From the NCBI GenBank assembly GCA_021014325.1, contig CM037471.1:21596818-21660817 (forward strand): a DNA stretch of 64,000 bases, in the 5' to 3' direction. The stretch is from Plazaster borealis. Taxonomy: Eukaryota; Echinodermata; Asteroidea; Forcipulatida; Labidiasteridae. How positions within the stretch are numbered: position 1 is the first letter of the stretch; the number at the start of each line of letters is the position of its first letter. The notes beneath the pieces were generated by a model. The model did not search any database and was not told the DNA's origin. It saw nothing but the letters and a program-made list of their open reading frames with translations. Positions 12,081 through 23,682 of the stretch are shown in pieces. Position numbers and translations under genes: made by a program.

Positions 12081-12414
12081 TCCTTAAATGTAGTTTTCAC
12101 ACAGTCGCTGTTGGGTTGTTTTGTATGTATTTTGTTTTTGTTTTGTTTTATTCTTGCCTGGTTTCTTTTTTTAATGTTTCTAAAAAAAATCGAGATGCAT
12201 TTTTTGTATTGTAGTTTTTAAGTAATTGTATTGTTATCGAATGTATTTAAATCCAACCATTTTTATATTGAGGTTGCAAATAAATAAATGCTATATACTA
12301 TTCGTCAGGTTCACTTCTATATAACAAAAATACAAATCATGTTATTTTTCTTCCAAAGACGTATGAAGAATGCTACTACATAAAATAGGGGCCTAAATCA
12401 AATTTACTCATAAA

Positions 12415-13063
12415 GTCATCCGTCTATAAAGTGCACAGTTGGTTATGTCTTCATTTACTCTTGGTTCTAGACTTCACACTAATCAACTCAGTCCATAATG
12501 TCATCCGTGTAAAGTGCACAGTCGGTTATGTCTTCATTAGTCTTGGTTCTAGGCTTCACACGAATCAACTCAGTCCACAATGTCATCCGTGTAAAGTGCA
12601 CAGTCGGTTATGTCTTCATTAGTCTTGGTTCTAGACTTCACACGAATCAACTCAGTCCATAATGTCATCCGTGTAAAGTGCACAGTCGGTTATGTCTTCA
12701 TTATTCTTGGTTCTAGGCTTCACACGAATCAACTCAGTCCACAATGTCATCCGTGTAAAGTGCACAGTCGGTTATGTCTTCATTAGTCTTGGTTCTAGAC
12801 TTCACACTAATCAACTCAGTCCACAATGTCATCCGTGTAAAGTGCACAGTCGGTTATGTCTTCATTAGTCTTGGTTCTAGACTTCACACGAATCAACTCA
12901 GTCCACAATGTCATCCGTGTAAAGTGCACAGTCGGTTATGTCTTCATTAGTCTTGATTCTAGACTTCACACGAATCAACTCAGTCCACAATGTCATCCGT
13001 GTAAAGTGCACAGTCGGTTATGTCTTCATTAGTCTTGGTTCTAGACTTCACACGAATCAACTC
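12415..13063 (+). repeat. 82-base minisatellite, about eight copies
   Basis: Unit starts (GTCATCC) fall at 12415, 12500, 12582, 12664, 12746, 12828, 12910 and 12992: one 85-base step, then exactly 82. Units differ at only a few positions. Because 82 is not a multiple of three, reading frame rotates between units, and the ORFs across it are artefacts. The outer left unit is most diverged, as usual for array edges. Confidence 0.9.
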
Positions 13064-13238
13064 TGTAAACCACAACGTGTGCGAGGTATTTTTGCATCTT
13101 GTCCTTTTCCCCACTTACTTAACGAGACCCATTCACACTGTGCCGACGTAAATGAGATCGGACGTATTTGTTAATTCATGTTCCCGCGATATGTCACTGT
13201 GTGTTACTCCGGACGGCTAAATGGGCCCGGGCTTGCTG

Positions 13239-13378
13239 GGCATGCAGGCAGCAGCTAGCCGACTGGCTGGACAGCTATAGGAAGTCGAGTATCTAGACAG
13301 CGTTTGGCTAGGCATGTAGCAGCTAGCCGGCTGGCTAAAATGTTATAGGAAGTTGGGCATCTAGACAGCGTTTGGCTG
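13239..13378 (+). repeat. Two-copy tandem repeat (~70 bases)
   Basis: Units at 13239-13310 and 13311-13378 share GGCATG, CAGCTAGCC, CTGGCT, TATAGGAAGT and ATCTAGACAGCGTTTGGCT. No coding content. Confidence 0.7.
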
Positions 13379-13859
13379 TGTTTACAGTTCTGCACTATAT
13401 GCCCTTTTCACACGAGAGCAATTTAGCAAGGGTCCCTTGCTAAATTTTAGCATGGTTGCGAAATTTTTCAAAATGCACCCCGTGTGAAAGGAGATCCATT
13501 TGTACTGTCCAAGGTCCCTAAAGTGGAACTCCAGCAGCGGAGCACACCAAGGCACCCCCCTACTTCCCAGGACTTGGTGGTTATTCGTATTTATAAGAAG
13601 TGAAAGGGAGCAACAAATCTCACCGGTGATTCCCATATAGCCTTTGGGATTGGGCTATGTCCACACCCCCATAAAAATTACCTCTGTATCCCGTGCTAAC
13701 CCCGCCCAAACATCTGCTTCCCCTTTCAAGACTACCCACTAGGCGTATCCGAAAAGAAAAAAAATAGCAGGTTCGGAAAGAAAGGTTTGGTCTGTCTAGT
13801 AATAGCCCGCTCCAAAAATCAAACAAACAAAATGTCTGCTCCACTCTGTACTGCACTGT

Positions 13860-14239
13860 CTAAAGGAACTGAACACGTTTGGAAATTGTCAAAGACCAGC
13901 GTTCTCACTTGGTGTATCCCAGCATATGCATAAAATAACAAGCCTGTGAAAATTTGGGCTCAATTGGTCTTCGAAGTTGCGAGAAAATGATGACAGAAAA
14001 AAACACCCTTGTTGTACAAATTTGTGTGCTTTCAGATAGGAATAAAAACTTCTTGCAAGAAGTTTTTATTATTTTAGTGAGAAATTGCCTCTTTCTCAAA
14101 AACTACGTTACTTCAGAGGGAGTCGTTTCCTACAATGTTTTATACTATCAACAGCTCTCCGTTGCTTGTTACCAAGTAAATTTTTATGCTAATATTTGTT
14201 TTGAGTCATTACCAAACGTGTACGATACGGTACCTTTAA
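13860..14239 (+). mobile_element. TTAA-flanked MITE, family A, copy 2
   Basis: The right end retains CGGTACCTTTAA. The left has decayed to TCTAAAGGAACTGAACACG. The centre carries the palindrome CTTCTTGCAAGAAG. ORFs across it and its flank are by-products. Confidence 0.75.
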
Positions 14240-15007
14240 CAGTCAGATTTAGTATCTGCTGTTGTTCAAAAATGTTCAAAGATTTCAAAAACTTTCCTGA
14301 ATATATAGGGTTTGTTCGCAACAATATTGCAACTAAAAATTGCAGACAGCAACCTCTTAAAAATGAACCTCACAGTTCCAAGCAAGGTTTGTTGGTTTGA
14401 AAGAGGCATGAGTTCTGGAACTAAAAAGCGGCATTTATTAAACAAAGCGTCATCCTCTAGCACCAGTCCCCCCCCCCCCCCCATCACACCAATCCAGTAT
14501 TGTATTTCAGTCGCAGTCTAGTTACTGTACGGATTGTTTGTTGACATTTACATTTTTCACGTCAGATTAAAAATTTGAGACCTTTTTTCCCCCAAACAAA
14601 CTTGCTAATGATTTGGTATTATAATTTGATCCGTAACTGTCCAAGGCACTCTTAATTATGGGGACAGCCCTATATCGTCCATTTACTCGGGACACTATTA
14701 TCGTTTGACCGGTATACAGCGGGGTCAGAGTGGGCCTGGGGACCCCATTCTGGACCCGCACCGACAGAAGAATTATTGGGTATACCTGAGATGATTGAAG
14801 CAAACCGCCCATAGACGCCCCCTGGGTCCTAAGCTAGCTGTTGGCGCTAAAATCGACAACAAAACAAGACTGAACTCGGGCATAATGTTTAATACACAGT
14901 TGCAGTTTGGGCTGCTGTAGACCTGCCCCAAAATCAAGACGGGGTCTTTGTCTGAGAGCGCTTGGATTCAGACAGTCAAAAACACCCGTCAGGACTTTAG
15001 CCTATCA
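14240..15007. other. Spacer with a C tract
   Basis: No supported gene. A C tract lies at about 14468. Confidence 0.4.
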
Positions 15008-15201
15008 GGGCCCAATTTCATAGAGCTGCTTAAGCACAAAAAGTAGCTAAGCACAACAAAATTATGCTTATACCAGGCTAAGGTTACCAGCCAAACAACC
15101 ATGTCAAGTGTACAGTGTGTGACTGGTATCCTGCCCATTTCTGCTAAGCAGAAAATGGTTAAGCAATATATTTTCTGCGTAAGCAGCTCTACAAAATGGG
15201 C
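15008..15201 (+). mobile_element. Family E MITE (GGGCCCAATTTC ends), copy 1
   Basis: Starts GGGCCCAATTTCATAGAGC and ends with the near-inverse GCTCTACAAAATGGGC. Interior blocks AGCTAAGCACAA, AAGGTTACCA and CTGGTATCCTG recur in the copies at 26.1 and 48.4 kb. Non-coding. Confidence 0.7.
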
Positions 15202-16544
15202 ACTGTTCTACACGGTTATCAATTGTCAATACTATGCTAATAGTTATTGATTGATCAGAAACTTAAGTGGTCTTAATTTGGACTGCGGTAGGTCGTTGGC
15301 GTCTAAAGAAGATTTGAAAGTTTGCATGGTGGGAATACAACCCAGTGAGGTTTGTGGAGACAACGTAAACATAAAACACTCTCTATGCGATGTTGTGTTT
15401 CTGAAAAGAACCTGTGGTTTGACAACTCGACTTTTCGATCAGAATGCTCTGATCGTCTTCAGGGCATAGATTGCTCAATACAAAAGAACTTTGTTTTCAC
15501 CAGTTTTTTTAACAATCAAGACCTGAAAATGAGCTGTAGGTTTCGAAGGAATGTAAATTATTATTCTATAATTATTGTATGGTTTTGGGGCCTCAAACTG
15601 GCGCGAACAATCAATTGAAAACAAACACAGCCTGCCTGAGGTGCGTTAGCCTGACACACAAAAAATGTAATCAGCACAAAGACAATATCATGCACGCCAC
15701 ATAAGCATTAGAGGTATAGTATTGGCATATTGCCCACGCGGCGGGCGGGCCGAACGGCGTCTCGTCTCCGTGCCACCCATAAGCTCAAGCGATAAAGTTC
15801 CCCCACTTGGGAATTTTTTATTTTTTTCATAATCACTTTGTTTTTCACAAACAACTGGCATCAATGAAAAATTAGCCACTAAAACAATAGTTTGTATGCA
15901 GGGTTCTTGAATTACTGTTGCTGTTTTACCAGGAACAATATGCAAAGCCAGCGGCTGACAAAACTTTGTAACTAAAAACTTCCGTTCGCTGCATGCCGTT
16001 GTTTCTTTGCTTTTATTACTGTTTGGCAAAATGCGCATGCTTTACGTGCTTAAGGTGGCAAGTATTAAACTTTGAAAAACAATTTCAATGTTTGTAATTC
16101 CTGTGGTTGACCACGAGGTATTGAAGATTGTTTATCGAATCGCATACATGTATCAAAATGTGTAAAGTGAGAACAATTTCTGATCGGTTAATATTTCTTT
16201 TCTTTTTTTGTTTCTTTTTTTTCTTTTCTGTTTTACGATTTACTGCGTTCGGTCTTTTCGTCTTTAGAATCAGAAATTTATTTGTTGCAGTTCTTTATGC
16301 AATTATTCACTTATATTAATTGAAACCACACTTTTTGAAATAGTGGATAATAATGAAAAATACATGGTGGGTTGGAAATGTAGGGCACTCACGAAGTCTA
16401 TATTTGACAGGACTCGTTCTGACATACCGTGTTTTCCCAGTTATAATCCTACTTCATGGATCTATCCATATAGGTATTTAGGCCTACCCTAATGTTGCGG
16501 TGATCTGACTTGGTGAAAAGATTGACGTACAAATGTAATCAGGG
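15202..16544. other. Spacer, no supported gene
   Basis: ORFs at 15251-15469, 15352-15618 (plus) and 15688-16038 (minus) overlap one another, share no known motif and lack splice evidence. Confidence 0.4.
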
Positions 16545-16800
16545 GATCAGGTTGGCTCAGTGATTCCTTTCCTTCATTTTCACTTCTGTGAACCCAAGTT
16601 CGAATCCCACCTCGGACCTGGAGCCTTGCATGTGGTTTGGGTTTTCAGTCCCTACCTGATTGCGTGGAATTTTCCCCATTGGGGTTTTCCTCCCACATCT
16701 AAAATTTAACAATAATTTCTTCTCGTTTTCTACCCATCCTGTTATTGGCGCTATTTGGGCTGTTGGATATAATGTTAGAAGATAAATTAAATGAACCAAT
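16545..16800 (+). mobile_element. tRNA-derived SINE (second type)
   Basis: GGTTGGCTCAGTGATT fits an A box and AAGTTCGAATCCC a B box. The body that follows (CCCCATTGGGGTTTTCCTCC) is not tRNA-like, as expected for a SINE. Confidence 0.6.
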
Positions 16801-16920
16801 TGTTACAACTTTTGACTGAAACATTCACGCGTGTCATAATACGTCGAAACATGGTTCACCTCACACTCCCGGCTGAATGAAAACAAGTTTGTTTTATTAT
16901 GACAGTACTTTCCTTTCTCG

Positions 16921-17270
16921 ACACTATAAAAGCTAATGGGTCAGAATTGACCCGAATTCTGGGTCCCAGTGAGTCTGACCCATTTCTGGGTCAGTCTGAC
17001 CCATTTCTGGGTCAGTCTGACCCATTTCTGGGTCAGTCTGACCCGGAAACTGGTTAAAATATGGGATTTTTATATCGGATTCTGCGTCAGTTTGACCCAT
17101 TTTCTTGATCATTTTTGACACAAATTCCGGGTCATCTTGACCCAGAAAGGGGTCAGGCCCCCCACGGGACTCGGAATCCGGGTCATCTTGACCCAGAAAG
17201 GGGTCAGCCCCCCCCCACGGGACTCGGAATCCGGGTCAATATTCTGACCCGGGAGTGTTTATAGAGTGTA
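16921..17270. mobile_element. Family F element (GGGTCA-rich), copy 1
   Basis: Ends ACACTATAAAAGC and TTTATAGAGTGT are inverted. The interior is dense in TGACCC/GGGTCA, including three to four tandem copies of the palindrome TGACCCATTTCTGGGTCA. The Met-Gly-Gln-Thr-Asp-Pro-Glu repeats of a minus-strand ORF come from this array. Confidence 0.7.
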
Positions 17271-17545
17271 CTCAGAAATGCTTTTAACTCATCAGTGGTT
17301 GGTGCAGTGTGGCATTCTGGATTAATCCCTGTACTGATAACGATATCAAATGACACTATAATAATGCAGGGTAGCTGTTGTTGACAGTAGAATGCACTGA
17401 GGGTCTCACCTAGTCAGAAATCTTGCTGGCCAGTTTTTACTTGCACCATGTATATTTTGCACCTGATTGGCTTACGGTCCCATGGTTTCACGCATGCGCC
17501 CAGCCACAGTGCGGTAATCTTCAAATTTTCTGAAGCAGCACTTTA

Positions 17546-17569
17546 AAGAAGAAGAAGAAGAAGAAGAAG
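17546..17569 (+). repeat. (GAA)n microsatellite
   Basis: Eight uninterrupted GAA triplets. Confidence 0.9.
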
Positions 17570-17659
17570 TAATCAGAAACATTTTACTGAAATTACTGTA
17601 GTTTTATTTAGTATGCGGATTTGTAAACAACGGCATTGGGGTGATTTCACACAGCTGAA

Positions 17660-18090
17660 CCAATGGCTTACCGTATAACTACGGGGGGGTCACGGGGGCA
17701 CGTGCCCCCCAAATTGATGTCCGTGCCCCCCCCCCCCCACTGGATGCCCCCTCCCCCCATTCGGAATCTGGACTTTTGAGATAACAAATATTACCCGAAT
17801 AAACATTTCAATTTTATGAGCTTTTATGTAGCATTTTCAGTGTTTTTGAAACTATTTTTTTTTCTATTTTTAGCAGACAATGTATTTTTGCTTTACCTCC
17901 ACGGCAGATTGTCTAATACAAAAACAGTAAATTACACAAAGAGAGCGCTGAGAGGGAGGCTTGTTTAGGAAAAGTGCAAACAAAAACTACATTTTGATTT
18001 GGCTAAGATGTGCCCCCCCCCCCTAGAAAGAAAATGGTGCACCCTCTTGTGCCCCCCCCCCCTAAAATTGTACCCTAGTTTCGGCGCTGA
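17660..18090. repeat. C-tract-rich dispersed repeat
   Basis: Bounded by GGGGGCACGTGCCCCCC at the left and several GTGCCCCCCC blocks at the right. It resembles other C-rich low-copy elements in the window. Non-coding. Confidence 0.45.
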
Positions 18091-18430
18091 GCTGAACAGG
18101 CTGAACGAAGTTTCTCAGACAAATGAAATTTGCCCTGTTTGTTTGCGTTGATTATGAGAATGGACTAGACAACAAATGAACATCATTTACACACCAAACT
18201 AATTAGTTATTAACTAATTAGTTATATTTTACTGTCAGCTATACAGACGGCTGTTGTTGTTCACTGGTTTGTGGTATTCGAGCGTTCAAACAATTCGGTT
18301 CAAGGAGTGCCGATGATGGCGCGTTTTTGCTGTCAAATAATGTAGCAGTCTCTGGGATCGAACCTGACGTGAAAACCACCCGAGGCGAGCTCCCTCGAAT
18401 TACAAAACAAAGAAAATTGTACCAATAGAA

Positions 18431-18692
18431 ATGCGGTTACATTTGCAGCTAACGTTAACGAGTTTATGCCACAATCGGTTTATGGAGGAGTTGATAAACG
18501 AAGCCATACAAGCTCACTGTCTTCTTGGGGAACCATTTCTGCAGTTGAGGTTCACTGACTGCACTGTTGAACTGAAAGAGAGACAATTTTTGTGTGTGAT
18601 CATTTTGGGAGATTCATTGGACTACTGTTACTTGACTGGCTGGTGGGAGGATCTATACATGTTCTTTGCCCCCCGTCAATCTCCATTCTTAG
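18431..18692 (+). CDS. Possible coding exon, unknown product
   Basis: An ATG frame runs 87 codons to a good donor (TTAG followed by gtaaca, phase 1), with an alternative acceptor ACATTTGCAG just inside it. Residues such as MEELINEAIQAHCLLGEP and LTGWWEDLYMFF look protein-like. The frame is closed upstream by TGA. No partner exon was identified, so confidence is low. Confidence 0.3.
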
Positions 18693-18984
18693 GTAACAAA
18701 CATACACGATGGTTTGTTCTTGGGGGGTTTTCAAAAATGTGTTTCAAATTTGATAAAAGCTGAAAGCTATACTTATTCATCAACTTGATACCGGTATACC
18801 AAAGTGTCCTGTGAAATAATCCAGTCTGACATTCTCCGTGGTGCGAGAAATTTGTTGCAACACATCTTTGGTTAGACCAGAGGGCTATAGAGGGCGCTCA
18901 TCTCAATTGCAGCATGCAGCTCGACTTATGGCGGCATGTAGGCGGCTAAGGGTATAGGCCCTATATTGTGTTGTCAAATCATAC

Positions 18985-19119
18985 TAATAATATCGTCTCC
19001 TGAAGACGATCAGAGCATACTGATCGAAACGTCGTCGAGTTGTCAAACCACCGGTTCTTCTCAGAACCACCACGACTCAAAAGGAGAATTTTCGCATGGT
19101 GTCATCGCAAACATCACCT
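18985..19119 (+). mobile_element. Penelope-like/retrozyme-like terminus with hairpins
   Basis: CTGAAGA is followed by a stem CGATCAG/CTGATCG and GAAAC, the order of a hammerhead-ribozyme core (CUGANGA, stem II, GAAA). A second hairpin GGTTCT/AGAACC follows. I could not find the remaining stem or cleavage triplet, so only similarity is claimed. The tail CGCATGGTGTCATCGCAAAC is shared with the element near 22.05 kb. Confidence 0.4.
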
Positions 19120-19361
19120 GGGCCCAAATTCATAGAGCTGCTAAGCACAACAATTTGCTTAGCATGAAATTTCTTCCTTGATAAAAACAGGATTACCAAC
19201 CAACTTTCCACGTGATTTTCAGGATAAGCAAACAACAGCTGAATACCAGTAACAAGCAATATGCAACACATGGACATTTGGTTGGTAATCCTGTTTATAT
19301 CAAGGAAGAAATTTCATGCTAAGAAAATTGTTGTGCTTAGCAGCTCTATGAAATTGGGCCC
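19120..19361. mobile_element. Family E fold-back element, copy 2
   Basis: Ends GGGCCCAAATTCATAGAGC and GCTCTATGAAATTGGGCCC. Both arms extend inward for about 80 bases (GCATGAAATTTCTTCCTTGA and its inverse), leaving a loop of about 75 bases. Transcripts would form a long hairpin. Confidence 0.8.
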
Positions 19362-20329
19362 TGATTGTAGGCTACTCCCACCATGCAAATTTTCAAATCC
19401 TACAAAATAACAATGTCGAGGACGGTTATAAACTCCATTACTTATTTCTATGAACTGGGCTCGATTGTTTCATAATTGAGTTAAAAACATGTACAGATTA
19501 CAACTTAATAATGCACCCATCCTCCCCATTACCGGAGAAAATAATGTTTAAACAGCTTAAACAGCTTAATCGAAAGGTATTAATTCAACAAACAAACCTA
19601 AAGTCATCCTAAGTAGCAGGGCTAGACACACGAGCGAATCTTCTATTTAAAAAGTCACTTACCCGCAGTCATGGGTGGTCATTAATTATTACAATGGTGA
19701 AATGAAAGCTCTTTGCTTTTCTTAAAACATCCAAAGATACCTCAAGATGTCTCATTAACTGGATCTTCGTATTTCTTTTTGACCATGGGGGTAAACAACC
19801 TGATTTTCAATCAGCGATTCAGAGGACTGAGTGGCGTAAACGTTGCCGAATCATTACCCTAATGACGACCCGTTGTCAAGGCTTGTTTGCCCCGCTAGGG
19901 TATCCTTTTAACAATTCGACCGACTCCAAAAAAGAACCAGTGAAGCCAAACAAAAAGGGGGATTAAAAAGTAAACCCACAGTCATTGAATATATTACAAC
20001 AAAATGTAGTGGCGATCAAACTGAATACTGTCCCTGCAAACAACATTGTGCAGTTTTTGTAGAGACTACTGGCCGGGTACTTGAAAACCAGGCGATAGGT
20101 TCTTCTCATTCGACACGTGTTTGTGTCAGCTTTTGTCGAGTGTGGGTTTTGAATGGAAGATGAGTTGGGCTGGATCACTTGTGAGTCACTTTGTGTCCAC
20201 TTTGTATTGAAAATGCCATGGCGAATTACGTGACAACTGGACATTTTCATATGAAAACAATTGACATTGAACAATGGAAGAAAACATGAAATCTTATTAT
20301 TTTATGAAGATTGCACTGTCTGAATTTTA
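19362..20329. other. Spacer, no supported gene
   Basis: A minus-strand ORF at 19963-20274 has many Cys but no recognisable pattern or splice context. Confidence 0.4.
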
Positions 20330-20490
20330 TCAACGTGTTCAGCTGTTACTTGTACTTGTATGAGAAAATTATGACACAAAATGTCAAAAGTTCCCATATT
20401 ATGACCAGCGTAGTATCTTGCCTGCCAGAAAAGCACTGGAATGTACAAGTCCACTCTTTTTGTAAAAAAAAGGTTACATGGTCTACCGAC
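20330..20490 (+). repeat. Dispersed repeat Q, copy 1
   Basis: Shares TTCAGCTGTTA, AATTATGACACAAAATGT, CGCCTGCCAGAAA-type blocks and AAAAAAGGTTACATGGTCTA with 32652-32812. ORFs on both strands here reflect the repeat. Confidence 0.6.
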
Positions 20491-21619
20491 CTTTATCATA
20501 TTGATTTCCTCCTATTCAAATCATAGTAACCAAACCGAGGCTGGACGGAAAAATAGTCTGATTCCTTTTTGTACAAGGAACATCAGCTTCCATTACTGTT
20601 ATTTGATACTGGGAACACGACCAAGATGGTGACAGCAAATGTCTATAGAATAGCCCCCCGATGTGTATGGAAAACGCATATAATGCGCCATCACTGTGTT
20701 ATGGTGTGTTGTGACCACATCTTTTATCCGTTCGATAATTTATTGGGCAATATTTCGGGATAAATTTAGACCTTTTTAGTGTTTCCCAATAACCTTGTGA
20801 ATGTCAAGGGCCCTTGATAATATGTACAAGAGGTTCATAAGTCGCTCTGTTCCACGTGACGGACACGTGGCGAGCATTGTCTTTTTGAAAGCACAACAAC
20901 TTTACACAGTATGCTATAGATCATAGAGCAAGGACCAACGAACTTCGTACATCACGTCTGCTGTCTTTTGTTTCCAAACTTTTCAAATACGTTGAGAAAT
21001 GCACTCGGGTCAGACCAAATAGCGCATTGGCATTTCATGCTAGTCTTTTTTCTTTGTTATCGTCTATTTTCTTTTGTTCCGTATTTGGTTTGAATCAGAT
21101 CGCACTGGCTCCAGCTCAAACCGATTATTTGTAAATTATTAATTAATTGGAGGGGGTAATTGCATAATAATAGTTGTTGTTGTTTGCTGTCATTCTGGTG
21201 TGATTAGGAACGTCTGGTTTTAAAAAAAATAAAGTGTACTCCAGGTCGAATCAAGTTTGCAACAGCTAATTCTGTTTTCCCGGGTCAATTCAGTTACAAA
21301 GAATTAGTGTACTTGTTTTTATTATTTCCCAGAAATCTTAAATGAACAACCCCTACAGCTCATCCCTTGCCCGAGGGAACGCCCCCATACCTCCACAAAC
21401 TCCTCCAAAGTTACCATGCTGACCAACGAGACACAGTATATCATTTTCTAAAGGGCTGACCCTGCCCCCCCCCCCACAAAAAAAACATTTGTGAGGTATA
21501 TATATAACATGTTTCGCCCCTTATGTCTCTTTTTTAAGGAAACCTTGAAGAAGGTCGAAGGAGAAATTCCATCTTGAATGGAACCATTCTGCTTCCCGTC
21601 TGCTGGAATAGTTCACGGG
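20491..21619. other. Spacer, no supported gene
   Basis: AT-rich with a C tract near 21468. Nothing recognised. Confidence 0.4.
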
Positions 21620-22080
21620 TCTTGCCCTCAAACATCCGAGCTGAAAAGGGCCGAACTATAATCTCCTTGCGTGCGTCTGTGTAACGCCGAGGTCAGCCTT
21701 GTTTCAACCCTAGATAAAGGTCCTTTCTCTACGGTCCATCCCTGTCTTCTATATACTCCCATCCCCAACTGATCACAACTACGATGACTAGAGCAAGCTA
21801 GTCGAAACATTGAGACCTGTTTAGACTCACTCCGCGGCAGTGTAGTTATTAACGAGAAGTCCCCCCGATCCACATTGCGAAAGTAGTAGTCCCGCCCGAT
21901 TTCCTACCTCCCGCCCAGGTAGTAGTTAATAAGCAGGACAGTTCTTTTCAGAACTGAGAAGTCTCCCGAATTCCGAATATTCTACTCTGCGGCAGTAGAA
22001 TAAAAAGCAAGACAAGTTCTCAAAGAACAAAATCTACCCAGCAAGTAGATATACACATGGTGTTACCGCAAACCAAATAA
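21620..22080 (+). mobile_element. Penelope-like terminal region
   Basis: Contains the stem GACTAG/CTAGTC followed by GAAACATTGAGACC at about 21787, and repeated short phrases with CTGCGGCAGT and AGTTCT...AGAACT. The end ACACATGGTGTTACCGCAAA parallels the end of the 19.1 kb element. The minus ORF at 21628-21873 is incidental. Confidence 0.35.
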
Positions 22081-23463
22081 CTACCAAACTGATTGCAACT
22101 ATACCAAACATCAGAGAACTTGGGCATGCCGCCGCAACCTGCTTTAATATCGAACACCCTGTGTGCACACACGTTGGCTTAGTGCAACTTCAAATTGAAC
22201 GAGGAGGGACCAGACTACATTCTACTCCAGCCTCGGTTTGGGCTTGTTGCATTGATTTACACGATAATTGGCAAACCTATATTTGAATAAAGACCTATAA
22301 TTATGTCAAAAGTGCGTTGTCCATATTGTTGTCTCAGTCTCAAGAAATGGGTGAAATGCACTTTGCATGTTTTGTGCCCATTCCGAATGAAAAACAAGTC
22401 GAATGTATATTTACTTCAGAGAAATCATGATTCGGTTGCAAAAGACCTTAATCTTTCACCAAAAACAATCTTTTTACCCATACCGTATCAAAAACAATCA
22501 TTTCTAAAAACCCAATCGATAAACAATGTGGGCTTTTTATAGTTGAAAATATATGTTTCCCGGGGGGAAGCTACAAGAGTATAATAGTTAAACAACATTA
22601 TCATTGTGCTCATTCTTGTATCTGTTTTTCCAAAAGAAAATCTACAACTTTTTGACTTACTCCGAGTTGGCCTAATGTATGCTCTTATCAGAGTACAATA
22701 ACGTTATCGTGACAGTACAGCCGCTTCGAACTTGAACCAGTTGACAAACACACCACCTTGTAATAGTTAATAAGTACAGGTAATACAATTATCATCAATC
22801 TTGCACAATCCACCAAAGCCGCTGCAATTTGCAGTTCCTGATTACACAATTTACCATTTCCTCGATTGTTTAAACTTACACGAGAGCCAATAAGTGTTAT
22901 TCGATAGAATTACAAATGGGGGAAATTATTCAATGCAGCGCGTACTAATGAGCGGAGCTTTCTTATTAACAGTTGGAGTGAGTCACTTACCTTTAATCCC
23001 TCGAAACTCTCTTCCCTCAAGATTTGACTTCAGTGAAATATCTATACGGGGTTGTTGTCTCTTGGATGATTTTTCGTTATCTTAGATGGTTCATAAAGTC
23101 CTCTTTGGGTGTCCGACTTGTGGCAACAAGAAAATGAGAGATGGATCTGCTCCAGGTGTGATGGATGAGAAACTGTGGGATGTTGAGGAGACATCAATCT
23201 GGGGGGTTCCTGGTGAGACGTGATCGAAGCTCGCAAGGAGTTTCCCGAGAGATCAATCCTGGCTTTGCACCACCACGAGACCGGTCTATTCGCCGGGTGG
23301 GCACACACTTCACACCCGTGCTCAGCATATCGGCTTTACCCCGTAATTCAGAAAAAGCCAAACACACCGTCCACTAATCCCTAGTATTGTCATCCTGGCA
23401 TGATTGACTAATAGTTTGATTCAGTCTGTTAACATCGGAAAATGTGATTGTGTGTGCTGGCTT
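22081..23463. other. Spacer, no supported gene
   Basis: ORFs at 22303-22542, 22894-23085 (plus) and 23042-23308 (minus) have no motif or splice support. Confidence 0.4.
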
Positions 23464-23682
23464 TTAACTTTTGAACCTTTTGGTATACACCGCGTTGGTG
23501 TCGATGACTTCAGCGGAGACTGAGAGTGTTGTGTCCCCGGTAGGATTAAGACTTTTGTACCCATCGATATCGTCCGATAGTTGAGGTGCTTCCGTACACA
23601 GCTCCAGGGTAAACAAGACTGGGTTCCCAATAAACGAAACGCTAATTAACATCCGAGGATGAAGTTGGGATTCCCACCCCAT
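23464..23682 (-). CDS. Possible C-terminal coding exon, unknown product
   Basis: A minus-strand frame of 72 codons ends in TAA. Its composition is protein-like, with segments such as GNPVLFTLELCTEAPQ and TTLSVSAEVIDTNAVY that suggest alternating beta strands. I do not recognise the family. It could be a terminal exon with an acceptor inside the frame (for example at ATGTTAATTAG). No partner exon was found. Confidence 0.3.
   Translation of the reverse strand: MGWESQLHPRMLISVSFIGNPVLFTLELCTEAPQLSDDIDGYKSLNPTGDTTLSVSAEVIDTNAVYTKRFKS

Noticed and set aside
12415..13063. CRISPR array
   Set aside because: Repeats are directly adjacent with no unique spacers, and the DNA is clearly from an animal genome.
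12431..13174. ORFs across the minisatellite that look like a repeat protein
   Set aside because: The 82-base unit is not a multiple of three, so frames rotate from unit to unit. The ORFs have no start context or flanking exons.
13954..14400. 148-codon plus-strand ORF
   Set aside because: Its first two thirds translate a family A MITE. Near-identical peptides occur at every intact copy (for example 49.1 and 52.8 kb).
16933..17121. ORF with repeated MGQTDPE units
   Set aside because: It comes from the tandem GGGTCA palindromes of the family F element, present elsewhere without an ORF.
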